Assembly (NCBI GenBank): GCA_012520515.1
Contig: JAAYOD010000030.1
Location: 1 to 37,843 of the forward strand
Length of the DNA stretch: 37,843 nucleotides
Direction: 5' to 3'
Source of the DNA: Clostridiales bacterium
Lineage (GTDB): Bacteria > Bacillota > Clostridia > Christensenellales > DTU072
The translations under genes and the position numbers were made by a program. Shown here piece after piece: positions 1 to 6,723 of this stretch; positions within the stretch are counted from its first letter, which is position 1, and every line of letters starts with the position of its first letter. The notes beneath the pieces are model-generated. The model was not told the origin of the DNA. It saw nothing but the letters and a program-made list of their open reading frames with translations, and searched no databases.

Positions 1-1
1 A

Positions 2-1384
2 TTTTCCGTATACATTTTTAATGTAAAGACAGTAAGGCAGCTAATTAAAGATATAAGAAAAGCATCATCATGTAAAATTATTGTAGGTGGACCTGAAGTG
101 GATCTTGATTTAGATGCTAACCACATTGTGTTTGGCGAAGGGGAGACAGCTTTATATAACTTGCTAACTAGTAGCGGAGAAAAAGTAATTTATGGTAAAA
201 ATATAACCAATTTAGACGATATTCCAAGTCCTTATACTGTTAAAAGACTAAGTGAGAGCAAAAACAAATTAATATATTATGAATCCTCAAGGGGCTGTCC
301 ATTTTCTTGTAGCTACTGCATGGCAGGACTAACTAAAGGAGTTAGGTATTTTTCATTAGAAAGAGTACAAAACGACTTAAAAAGAATCGTAGATAGCGGC
401 GCAAAGATAATAAAGTTTACTGACAGAACTTTTAATGCAAACACTGAAAGGACAAACGCCATACTTAATATGATAGCCAATAATTTTGCAGACAAAGATG
501 TATGTTTTCATTTTGAAGTAGGGGGCGATTTATTTAATAAAAGCACGCTTGACATATTAAAAACTTTGCCAGTTGGCCTTGTGCAAATGGAAGCTGGCGT
601 ACAGACATTAAATGAAAAAAGCTTGCAAGCAATTTGTAGAAAATTTAATAAAGAGCGTTTTTTACAAAATATCACAAAAATTTTAAGCTATAACAATATC
701 CATATGCATTTAGACCTTATAGCAGGCTTGCCTTACGAAACCATGGAAAGTTTTATTTACTCTTTTAATGGAGTTATGAACATAAAACCCCATAAAGTGC
801 AGCTTGGGTTTTTAAAGATGCTAAAACACACACCTATAAGGGAAAGCTATAATGCAGTCTTTGAAAGCGATGCGCCTTATGAAATAGTTAGCACGCCTTA
901 TATGACAGAAAATGAGCTAGCTACTCTTAAAGATATTGATTGGATTACTGATAAGCTTTATAACACAGGAAAATTTTCATATACACTTGAGTTATTGCTT
1001 AACAATTGCAATAATTATTACCAATTATTTTATAACTTAGCTGAGCATTTTAAAGAGCTTGGCATAAAAAAGGGTGCGCAAGAGCACCTGCTTTATCAAG
1101 GCATTTTAAGCTATTCAAAAAATGATAAACGCATAAAAGAAAGTTTGCGGTTTGACTATCTTTTAACCAATAAATCAAGCAGCGTGCCTAAGGTTTTGCG
1201 CAATAAATACACAGCAGAATTTAAAAGGTTTTTGTCGTCGCGCAAAACAAATAACTTAGTGTGCTATGAAAGTTTTTCATATCTTACAACGGAAAATAAA
1301 GATGGCAACTTTATAGTAGAGTTTGATTACATCTATAAAAATAAAGTGAGCGGCAAATTTTCATATAAGATAATAGAGAGTTAA
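2..1384 (+). CDS. B12-binding-type radical SAM protein, 5'-truncated by the window edge
   Basis: The reading frame is open to the first base of the window, so this is the C-terminal 460 residues of a longer protein; the in-frame GTG at 98 is not a credible start. The visible part begins inside a Rossmann-like cobalamin-binding-type domain (segment IIVGGPEV followed by GEGE). A radical SAM domain follows, with the [4Fe-4S] motif CPFSCSYC (Cys 99, 103 and 106 of the visible part), and then a C-terminal extension of about 200 residues. This order matches the B12-binding radical SAM proteins that carry a DUF4080-type tail, common in Clostridia. Such enzymes cleave S-adenosylmethionine; the substrate of this subgroup is unknown. 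No histidine for base-off cobalamin binding can be checked because the N-terminus is missing. The gene appears to end without a strong terminator before veg. Confidence 0.85.
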   Translation, partial: FSVYIFNVKTVRQLIKDIRKASSCKIIVGGPEVDLDLDANHIVFGEGETALYNLLTSSGEKVIYGKNITNLDDIPSPYTVKRLSESKNKLIYYESSRGCPFSCSYCMAGLTKGVRYFSLERVQNDLKRIVDSGAKIIKFTDRTFNANTERTNAILNMIANNFADKDVCFHFEVGGDLFNKSTLDILKTLPVGLVQMEAGVQTLNEKSLQAICRKFNKERFLQNITKILSYNNIHMHLDLIAGLPYETMESFIYSFNGVMNIKPHKVQLGFLKMLKHTPIRESYNAVFESDAPYEIVSTPYMTENELATLKDIDWITDKLYNTGKFSYTLELLLNNCNNYYQLFYNLAEHFKELGIKKGAQEHLLYQGILSYSKNDKRIKESLRFDYLLTNKSSSVPKVLRNKYTAEFKRFLSSRKTNNLVCYESFSYLTTENKDGNFIVEFDYIYKNKVSGKFSYKIIES

Positions 1385-1445
1385 GCAAAATAACCATCAA
1401 ATTTTAATAAAAACTAATAATTTATGGCAAAATCAATAAAAATGT

Positions 1446-1453
1446 GCTAGAAT
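1446..1453 (+). promoter_or_regulatory. Extended -10 promoter of veg
   Basis: TGCTAGAAT is a TGn-extended -10 element (hexamer TAGAAT at 1448-1453). The -35 region is poor, as is usual for extended -10 promoters. The predicted start site near 1460 falls on the first base of the hairpin at 1461-1510. Confidence 0.5.
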
Positions 1454-1460
1454 ATTAATG

Positions 1461-1510
1461 TAGCGCGTATCTTTTGCAAGTGTAATTCGCTTGTTACAAG
1501 GTACGCGCTA
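1461..1510 (+). promoter_or_regulatory. 5'-leader hairpin of the veg mRNA
   Basis: TAGCGCGTA (1461-1469) and TACGCGCTA (1502-1510) form a perfect 9-bp stem. It continues inward, across a small internal loop, with TCTT/AAGG and CAAG/CTTG around a 9-nt loop. There is no U-tract after it, and the ribosome binding site (1521-1528) lies just downstream, so it is not a terminator. Its base coincides with the predicted transcription start. A 5'-terminal hairpin of this kind could protect the mRNA or act as a protein-binding or operator site. Confidence 0.6.
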
Positions 1511-1536
1511 TAATAATATATAGGAGAGTAAATTAA

Positions 1537-1800
1537 GTGAAAATAAAAAGAGCGCAAAAAGAAATACCAAGTTATGACGCTGAAGCTATACATAATGAGG
1601 TTAAGGCTCTTGTTGGAAAGTCTATTAAAGTAGAAGTTATGATATCAAGCGGAAAGTCAAAGACAGAAGTAGGCACAGTGACCGAAGTTTATCCCAACCT
1701 TTTTTTAATGGAAAGGACTTATAAAGGCGTAAACTTCAAATATTCTTACACATTTATCGATATTTTTACTAAGCGAGTTACAATTAAAGTAATTGATTAA
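1537..1800 (+). CDS. veg: Veg family protein
   Basis: This is a small protein of 87 residues, the usual size for Veg (86 in Bacillus subtilis). The C-terminal half carries the family pattern of a glycine-rich strand, then TEVYPNLFLM, then a YSYTFIDIFTKRV segment, as in PF06257. In B. subtilis Veg is abundantly expressed and promotes biofilm formation by weakening SinR; its biochemical activity is unsettled. The GTG start at 1537 is supported by TAGGAGAG at 1521-1528, 8 nt upstream. The stop codon overlaps the stop of the convergent membrane protein gene by 3 bases. It has its own extended -10 promoter and a leader hairpin. Confidence 0.85.
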   Translation: MKIKRAQKEIPSYDAEAIHNEVKALVGKSIKVEVMISSGKSKTEVGTVTEVYPNLFLMERTYKGVNFKYSYTFIDIFTKRVTIKVID

Positions 1801-3203
1801 ATAATTTTATTTTTTAGTTTTTTATTAAATATAAATTCCTGCTCTAATAGTTTAGGATTTTTCTTTAGATAATTGTTATTTCTATCCACAAGGATAAACA
1901 ACATTGTTAAAATTGCCATGTTGGGCAGGGGTACAAAGTATCCCACATTTACCATTGAATATCCCGCAAAACCAAGCATAGTAATAGCTACAAATAAGTT
2001 AAAGCGGCATTTTACTCTTAGCAAAGCTCTAGCCCTATAAAATGCTTGAATGGAGTACGCAATTACGCCCACAACCCCTAAACTGCCTAAAACTTGAAAC
2101 AAGGTAGAGTGATACCAATAAAGGCACATTGGTTTTGGTCTATAATAAATATTAGGATTATAGGCAAGTCCTGCGCCAAAAATAGGATATTTTTTAAAGT
2201 TTCTCCAAGCAAGCCCGTATAGCGATACCCTTACTTCTTTTCCCGATATCTCAAGACCGCTTACAAGTTTTTTAATTTGAGGCAGGAAAAACACTAAAGC
2301 AATAATGATAGCGGCTGCAAAACAAACAATAGTCACCCAAATAAAGCTTTTTCTGTTTTTCTTAGCGCAAATAATGGCAGCAAGTATAGCAAAAGGAAAA
2401 GATATTGTAGCAAAAATTATCCCCCCTCTTGATAAGCCTAGCACAATAGCTGCATATTGAAGTAAGCCGATGATGAAATAAACCCAACCAAACTTTTGTT
2501 GCTTGCAGGCTAGATAAAAGGCAAAGGGCATAGAGATTAGCAAGTTATTAGATAAATTATTGCCCCATTGAAGAATTTCTCTAAGTTTATAACTGCCAAT
2601 AAGGTCAAAGTTTTTTATGTAGGTAGAAAGCACCATGCATATTCCCATAACGCCCACGCCAACCATCATTTTTGACAAGTATATGGTGTGGTCTGCATTT
2701 TGCTGTACATTTGACTCTAATACAACATTAATTAGAAGCTGTCCAAACCCTAAGCCTATCACATAATAAATTGCGGGCATGGTAAAATATTCTTTAAAAG
2801 AAATGTGAAAAAGTCCGCCCAGCGTAATTGCAATGGCAACCGATAAAGTGGGTATAAAAAACTCTCCAAAGCGAATATTTCTTGGACGGAATACAAATGG
2901 TCTTGCGATAAGAGCAAGACCTATTGGTATTGCAATGTAATAAATGTTTGCAAAGTAGCTGCCAGAATTATATCTAGCAAGCGGCGTCATGCTAATTATC
3001 ATCATGGCAATAAAAGTGGGCAACAAATCTCTGCACACCACCCAGCCTATTGCAGCTATAATGCCCACAACATAAATTGCGTATATTTCTAGGCGAAAGA
3101 CAAAGCCAAGTACGCCTATTAAAGTAACTATTGCTATATATAAATTGGAATGATAAAACTTGTCTGCAAAGGAAAATATAGCCTGATTTTTATTGAGTGC
3201 CAT
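1797..3203 (-). CDS. O-antigen ligase/polymerase-like polytopic membrane protein
   Basis: The protein has 468 residues and about ten to twelve hydrophobic segments over its whole length. The central GLSRGGIIFA segment, followed by a large extracytoplasmic loop with AWRNFKKYPIFGAGLAYNP, HSTLFQVLGSLGVVG and further membrane spans, is the Wzy_C / O-antigen ligase (PF04932) pattern. Family members join or polymerise lipid-linked glycans at the outer face of the membrane. In a Gram-positive-type cell the likely role is in capsule, exopolysaccharide or wall-glycan assembly. No glycosyltransferase genes are next to it, so the substrate cannot be inferred. The start at 3203 has AAGGAGAG 14 nt upstream, rather far, and an extended -10 promoter at 3240-3248. 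Confidence 0.75.
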   Translation of the reverse strand: MALNKNQAIFSFADKFYHSNLYIAIVTLIGVLGFVFRLEIYAIYVVGIIAAIGWVVCRDLLPTFIAMMIISMTPLARYNSGSYFANIYYIAIPIGLALIARPFVFRPRNIRFGEFFIPTLSVAIAITLGGLFHISFKEYFTMPAIYYVIGLGFGQLLINVVLESNVQQNADHTIYLSKMMVGVGVMGICMVLSTYIKNFDLIGSYKLREILQWGNNLSNNLLISMPFAFYLACKQQKFGWVYFIIGLLQYAAIVLGLSRGGIIFATISFPFAILAAIICAKKNRKSFIWVTIVCFAAAIIIALVFFLPQIKKLVSGLEISGKEVRVSLYGLAWRNFKKYPIFGAGLAYNPNIYYRPKPMCLYWYHSTLFQVLGSLGVVGVIAYSIQAFYRARALLRVKCRFNLFVAITMLGFAGYSMVNVGYFVPLPNMAILTMLFILVDRNNNYLKKNPKLLEQEFIFNKKLKNKII

Positions 3204-3239
3204 GATAATTTACTTTACTCTCCTTGACTAAATAAAGTT

Positions 3240-3248
3240 ATTATAACA
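3240..3248 (-). promoter_or_regulatory. Extended -10 promoter of the O-antigen ligase-like gene
   Basis: On the minus strand the bases read TGTTATAAT, a TGn-extended consensus -10, about 40 nt upstream of the start codon. It lies just beyond the terminator of the preceding operon. Confidence 0.5.
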
Positions 3249-3270
3249 CTAATTAAGGAAAATTACCATT

Positions 3271-3300
3271 AAAAATATGTGGTTTGCGCCACACATTTTT
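3271..3300 (-). terminator. Intrinsic terminator of the SOR-rubredoxin-flavodiiron operon
   Basis: AAAAATATGTGG and CCACACATTTTT pair as a 12-bp stem with one mismatch around a TTTGCG loop. Read on the minus strand, the second arm ends in a run of T. It sits 29 bp beyond the flavodiiron stop codon. Confidence 0.8.
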
Positions 3301-3328
3301 AAAGATAAAGTCAATTCTTGTTAAATTT

Positions 3329-4534
3329 TTATAGTATAGCTTGAGTTATAAATTCATCTACATATTGGCAAAAAGCATTCAAGTCTTTTTCAGATGGCGA
3401 AAATGTGCATCTAAACCCTTCGCCAACTGTTTTTATCCTTAGAGAATTTAGCCTAGCTAGTATAGCAGGAACAGCTTCTCCGCTCCAGCCATAAGAGCCA
3501 AATACAGCAGCTGCCTTTTTTTGATTATTGATAGCGTCTACACTTGAAAGCAGCGACCAAACAGGCGCTACCGCGTCTTTATTTAGAGTAGGCGAGCCTA
3601 CCATAAAGGCAGTGGCGGAATTAAGTAAATTAGCTAAGTAGCTTAGCTCATGGTCTATTATGTTATAGGCTTCAATTTTAGCTTTAGGATATTTTTCTAA
3701 AATAACTTCTTTAGCTTTTAGTGCAAGCTTTTTTGTATAGCCATATGCGCTGCAATAAAATATAGGTATGTGTAGAGCGCTTGTCTTTTCTTGACTGCTC
3801 CACTTTTTATATAAACTCATAGCTTTATCTAGCATACCGTCTTTTGTAAGCACAGGTCCGTGACTTACTAGCGCAGTATCAAACTTAAGTGCGCTTAATT
3901 TTTCCAGTCCACTAAGCACATAAGGCTTAAATGGACCCATAATAGCGTCATAGTACTCTTTAAGCGCCGATAAGTATTTATCAGGGTAAGTAATTTTTGA
4001 GTCCACCATCTTAGGTTCGCAATAGTGAGCACCTAAAAAGTCACAAGTAACTACGGTAGACAACTTTTCTATATAGGTGAACATAGTGTCAGGCCAATGC
4101 AAAAATGGCGCAGAGATAAATTTTAATTCAATATCGCCAAGAGATATGCTATCGCCGTCTTTAACTACAATTAAATTTAAATTATCTAAATTAGTTATGT
4201 TCTTTAGATAAATTGACGCAGCCTTAGTGCAAACAATTTTTGCATTTTTGCAAAGGGTAACTAGTTTAGCCAATGCGCCAGAGTGGTCAGGCTCTGTGTG
4301 ACTAACTACTATATAATCTATATCATCAAGACTGGTAACTTCACTGATATTTTCCACATACTCATCAAAAAACTTTTCATGACAAGTTTCAATTAAAGCA
4401 GTTTGTTTATCTTTTACCACATAGGAATTATAGCTTGTGCCATATTCTGTGCGCATGATAATATCGAACACACGCAAATTTGGGTTTAGTACGCCAACGC
4501 TGTATAAACCTTCCTTCAACATTTTTGAAGCCAT
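3329..4534 (-). CDS. Flavodiiron protein (oxygen/nitric oxide reductase)
   Basis: The 401-residue length is normal for a two-domain flavodiiron protein (FprA/NorV core). The N-terminal beta-lactamase-fold domain carries the diiron ligands: H79-x-E81-x-D83-H84 in SHTEPDHSG, H146 (LHWPDT), D165 (CDFLGAH) and H225 (VSHGP). From about residue 255 a flavodoxin domain follows, with the FMN-binding loop at CSAYGYTKK. These cytoplasmic enzymes reduce O2 to water, or NO to N2O, with electrons from rubredoxin. It is the last gene of the operon desulfoferrodoxin > rubredoxin > flavodiiron, so the expected electron donor is encoded 17 bp upstream. The start at 4534 is supported by an AGGAGA site. No fused rubredoxin or flavin reductase domain is present. 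Confidence 0.92.
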   Translation of the reverse strand: MASKMLKEGLYSVGVLNPNLRVFDIIMRTEYGTSYNSYVVKDKQTALIETCHEKFFDEYVENISEVTSLDDIDYIVVSHTEPDHSGALAKLVTLCKNAKIVCTKAASIYLKNITNLDNLNLIVVKDGDSISLGDIELKFISAPFLHWPDTMFTYIEKLSTVVTCDFLGAHYCEPKMVDSKITYPDKYLSALKEYYDAIMGPFKPYVLSGLEKLSALKFDTALVSHGPVLTKDGMLDKAMSLYKKWSSQEKTSALHIPIFYCSAYGYTKKLALKAKEVILEKYPKAKIEAYNIIDHELSYLANLLNSATAFMVGSPTLNKDAVAPVWSLLSSVDAINNQKKAAAVFGSYGWSGEAVPAILARLNSLRIKTVGEGFRCTFSPSEKDLNAFCQYVDEFITQAIL

Positions 4535-4551
4535 ATTTTCTCCTTAGTTAA

Positions 4552-4710
4552 TTATTCTTTTTCAAATTCGTCTTTGCCAACACCGCAAATGGGGCAAACA
4601 AAATCAGCAGGAACATCGGCCCATTTTGTGCCGGCAGCTATATTTTGTTCTTCTTCACCCAACGCTTCGTCATAGGTGTAACCGCAAACTTGACATACAT
4701 ATTTTTCCAT
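4552..4710 (-). CDS. Rubredoxin
   Basis: This 52-residue gene reads as a complete classical rubredoxin. CQVCG near the N-terminus and CPICG near the C-terminus provide the four cysteine ligands of the Fe(SCys)4 centre. The Y-T-Y-D and W-x-D-V-P-A-D-F-V signatures typical of the family lie between them. It is a one-electron carrier in the cytoplasm. Between the superoxide reductase gene (15 bp upstream) and the flavodiiron gene (17 bp downstream), it is most likely the shared electron donor for both enzymes. An AAGGAGAATTG ribosome binding site precedes the ATG at 4710. Confidence 0.95.
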   Translation of the reverse strand: MEKYVCQVCGYTYDEALGEEEQNIAAGTKWADVPADFVCPICGVGKDEFEKE

Positions 4711-4725
4711 AACTCAATTCTCCTT

Positions 4726-5112
4726 TTATGCTTTAGTCTTCCACAAACCGTGGAGATTGCAATATTCGTAAGCAGCTACTAGCTTGTCGTCGTCGCTTAA
4801 ACGGAACTTAGCTTGAGGACTTTCGCCTGGATTTAAGTACTTTATTTGATAGCCTTTTTCTGTTTGAATAACAATCCAAGTGATATAGTGTTCTGGCAGC
4901 ATAGGATGAGCTTCTCCGCCTACCTTTATAACAATATCGCCATTGTCATATTCTATAACAGGCAAGTGCTTTTCATAAGAAGCTTCTACAGTGTTTGCCA
5001 CAAGCTCTTGCATTTGCTGTCCGCAACATACCATATTTACGCCAGAATCAACAACTTTAAGCGCTATGTTACCGCATATTTTACATATAAAAAATTTTGG
5101 GTCTTTAACCAT
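4726..5112 (-). CDS. Desulfoferrodoxin (superoxide reductase, two-iron type)
   Basis: With the start at 5112 the protein has 128 residues, the normal length for a class I/2Fe superoxide reductase. The desulforedoxin-like domain has centre I ligands C10, C13, C29 and C30 (CKIC and VCCG). The neelaredoxin domain has centre II ligands H49, H69, H75, C118 and H121, with the catalytic E47-K48 pair in EKHLPV. It reduces superoxide to hydrogen peroxide without making O2. The longer frame starting at 5127 is rejected because its first codons are the ribosome binding site itself: GGAGG at 5121-5125 is 8 nt before the ATG at 5112. It is the first gene of a three-gene operon with rubredoxin and flavodiiron protein. 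Confidence 0.93.
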   Translation of the reverse strand: MVKDPKFFICKICGNIALKVVDSGVNMVCCGQQMQELVANTVEASYEKHLPVIEYDNGDIVIKVGGEAHPMLPEHYITWIVIQTEKGYQIKYLNPGESPQAKFRLSDDDKLVAAYEYCNLHGLWKTKA

Positions 5113-5155
5113 ATATATTACCTCCATATTATACTTATTAATACTATATAAGTTC

Positions 5156-5185
5156 AGTGTAGCATACCAAAAGTTTGGTTGTCAA
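5156..5185 (-). promoter_or_regulatory. Promoter of the oxygen-defence operon, with an inverted repeat in its spacer
   Basis: On the minus strand TTGACA (5180-5185) is followed after 18 nt by TACACT (5156-5161), which is preceded by TGC to make an extended -10. The spacer holds ACCAAA-AG-TTTGGT (5166-5179), an inverted repeat with 6-bp arms exactly between the -35 and -10 elements. That is where a repressor or a MerR-type activator would bind. The regulator is not identified. Confidence 0.6.
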
Positions 5186-5201
5186 CGCATAAAATCCTAC
5201 C

Positions 5202-5229
5202 TTGACAAATATTAATGTTAAGATAAAAT
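5202..5229 (+). promoter_or_regulatory. Promoter of the secernin-type gene
   Basis: TTGACA at 5202-5207 is followed by TAAAAT at 5224-5229 with a 16-nt spacer. It diverges from the superoxide reductase promoter; the two -35 boxes are only 16 bp apart. Confidence 0.6.
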
Positions 5230-5251
5230 ATTAACTAAAGGAGTGAAATTT

Positions 5252-6439
5252 ATGTGTGATACTTTATGGAAGAAAATAAACGGCGAAATCTTTTTTGCAA
5301 AAAACAGTGACCGCTCTTGCAATGAGCCTAACCTAACGGTATTTATTAAAGGGGGCAAAAGGAAAGAAGAAAGTGTAAAATGCACTTATATTTCTATACC
5401 CCAAGTAGAGAGAGTAAACTCAGTGCTGTTAGTAAAGCCAAGCTGGATCTGGGGCGCTGAAATGGGCATAAATGAGCATGGGTTGACCATTGGCAACGAA
5501 GCTGTGTTTACTAAGTCTAAAGGTAAAAAAGAAAAAAAGTTGCTGGGCATGGATATGCTAAGGCTAGCGCTTGAAAGAGCACAAACGGCTAAGCAAGCAA
5601 AAGAAGTTATACTTGAGCTTTTGGCAACATATGGGCAAGGCGGCAATTGCGGATATGACAAAAACTTTTATTATGACAACAGCTTTTTAATTACCGACCA
5701 CAATCAAGGTTTTATCATAGAAACGGCAGGTAAAGATTATATAGTTAAAGAGCTTAATGAGTGCGGTAATATCTCAAATCGCTTATCTACTGATTCACAG
5801 TTTGCAAAAAAGCATACAGAGCCTATCTTTACCCATTTTTCAGGCTCAAAAGAAAGGCTAAGACTGGGCGCAGAAAAAATGCATAAAGCAAACAACTTAA
5901 AAGATGTCTTTAATGTATTAAGAGCACATACTGAAAACGACGATAAAAAGCTCTTTACAAAGGGCAGCGTAAAAAGCGTATGCATGCACCAAAGCTTACT
6001 TGGCGACCATACCACAGGAAGCATGGTAGTTCACTATGGCAAGACCATTTCCATTTGGATAACAGGAAGTTCAGCCCCTTGTTTATCTATATTTAAGCCT
6101 GTGGTATTTGGTTTAAGCGTGCCGCCAGTATTTTTATCACAAGAAAATAGCCTTGACTATTGGCGTAAAAGAGAAAGGCTAAATAGAGCTATATTCTCAG
6201 GATATATAGACGCTAGCTCTCATAGACGAAAGCTCCATTCTCTTGAAGATGAATTTATAGCTAAGTATTGTGATGCGATATCAAACGGCGAAGACGCAGA
6301 TAAACTCAATGCTATTTGCTTACAATGTTCACAAAAAGAAGAAGAATTTATAAATGAGTATAAAGACATATTAGACACCATAGAGTCAGGAGACTTGAAG
6401 TTTGCAGGGCGCTGGAAAAAGTTAAGTAAAAATTTATAA
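5252..6439 (+). CDS. Secernin-type C69 family peptidase (Ntn hydrolase)
   Basis: The protein has 395 residues and starts M-C-D-T-L, followed by the GEIFFAKNSDRS..NEP signature of secernins and dipeptidase A (peptidase family C69, PF03577). These are N-terminal nucleophile hydrolases in which the exposed N-terminal cysteine does catalysis. The ATG at 5252 has AAAGGAG at 5237-5243, 8 nt upstream, and makes that cysteine residue 2, ready to be exposed by methionine removal. The longer GTG start at 5243 would bury it and overlaps the ribosome binding site. Further family features are WIWGAEMGINEHGLTIGNE and the YYDNSFLITD stretch. There is no signal peptide, so it acts in the cytoplasm, probably on dipeptides or small amides; the substrate is not known. 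Its neighbours do not suggest a pathway. Confidence 0.8.
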   Translation: MCDTLWKKINGEIFFAKNSDRSCNEPNLTVFIKGGKRKEESVKCTYISIPQVERVNSVLLVKPSWIWGAEMGINEHGLTIGNEAVFTKSKGKKEKKLLGMDMLRLALERAQTAKQAKEVILELLATYGQGGNCGYDKNFYYDNSFLITDHNQGFIIETAGKDYIVKELNECGNISNRLSTDSQFAKKHTEPIFTHFSGSKERLRLGAEKMHKANNLKDVFNVLRAHTENDDKKLFTKGSVKSVCMHQSLLGDHTTGSMVVHYGKTISIWITGSSAPCLSIFKPVVFGLSVPPVFLSQENSLDYWRKRERLNRAIFSGYIDASSHRRKLHSLEDEFIAKYCDAISNGEDADKLNAICLQCSQKEEEFINEYKDILDTIESGDLKFAGRWKKLSKNL

Positions 6440-6460
6440 AAGCGTTAAACTTAATTACGC

Positions 6461-6489
6461 TTGACACAAAGCATTTATTTAACTATTAT
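6461..6489 (+). promoter_or_regulatory. Promoter of the Mn2+ riboswitch / P-type ATPase transcript
   Basis: TTGACA (6461-6466) and TATTAT (6484-6489) are separated by exactly 17 nt. The predicted start near 6496 falls on the first base of the riboswitch P1 helix. An imperfect inverted repeat, AAGCGT (6440-6445) and ACGCTT (6457-6462), touches the -35 box. Confidence 0.8.
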
Positions 6490-6496
6490 ATTAACT

Positions 6497-6607
6497 ACAA
6501 AAGGGAGTAACTTTTCGCCCACAACAAAGGCGAGCAACCAATCGTCATCTCAACTTGTTAAAGTTCGGTTGGTTGGTACTTTATAAAAGTATAAGTAAGA
6601 CTTTTGT
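6497..6607 (+). ncRNA. yybP-ykoY (Mn2+-sensing) riboswitch aptamer
   Basis: P1 is ACAAAAG (6497-6503) paired with CTTTTGT (6601-6607). The first conserved loop, GGGAGTA (6503-6509), directly follows P1, and the second, GTAAGAC (6595-6601), directly precedes its return strand. These are the two docking loops of the yybP-ykoY family, which normally read GGGGAGUA and GCAAGAC. Inner helices are TCGCC/GGCGA (6515-6519/6529-6533), CAACCAA/TTGGTTG (6535-6541/6569-6575) and ACTTT/AAAGT before the second loop. The CGTCATC segment between them also fits the family. Known members bind Mn2+ and switch on efflux or homeostasis genes, including P-type ATPases. The P1 return strand overlaps the downstream terminator arm, giving an ON switch. 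Confidence 0.85.
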
Positions 6608-6651
6608 GAATTTTGGCTAATAGCTAGCCCAAGTTCTCAAGAGTCTTTTTT
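6597..6651 (+). terminator. Riboswitch-controlled terminator
   Basis: AAGACT (6597-6602) pairs with AGTCTT (6642-6647). The stem continues through imperfect pairs to a GGCTA/TAGCC top and is followed by a T-run to 6651. Its 5' arm shares bases 6597-6607 with the aptamer loop and P1 strand, so the two folds exclude each other. Metal-bound aptamer should prevent termination. Confidence 0.8.
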
Positions 6652-6723
6652 ATATTTTGTCTAGTAATTATACAAGATATAATATATAATAGGTTAAGAA
6701 AAAAGTAATTTTTAGGAGAGAAT

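Noticed and set aside
98..100. GTG as start of the radical SAM gene
   Set aside because: The frame is open to base 2 and encodes the B12-binding-type IIVGGPE motif upstream of it, so the gene is cut by the window edge.
6657..6690. Second promoter downstream of the riboswitch (TTGTCT with tandem TATAAT)
   Set aside because: Spacers are 15 or 22 nt and it would bypass the riboswitch; AT-rich chance matches are likely here.
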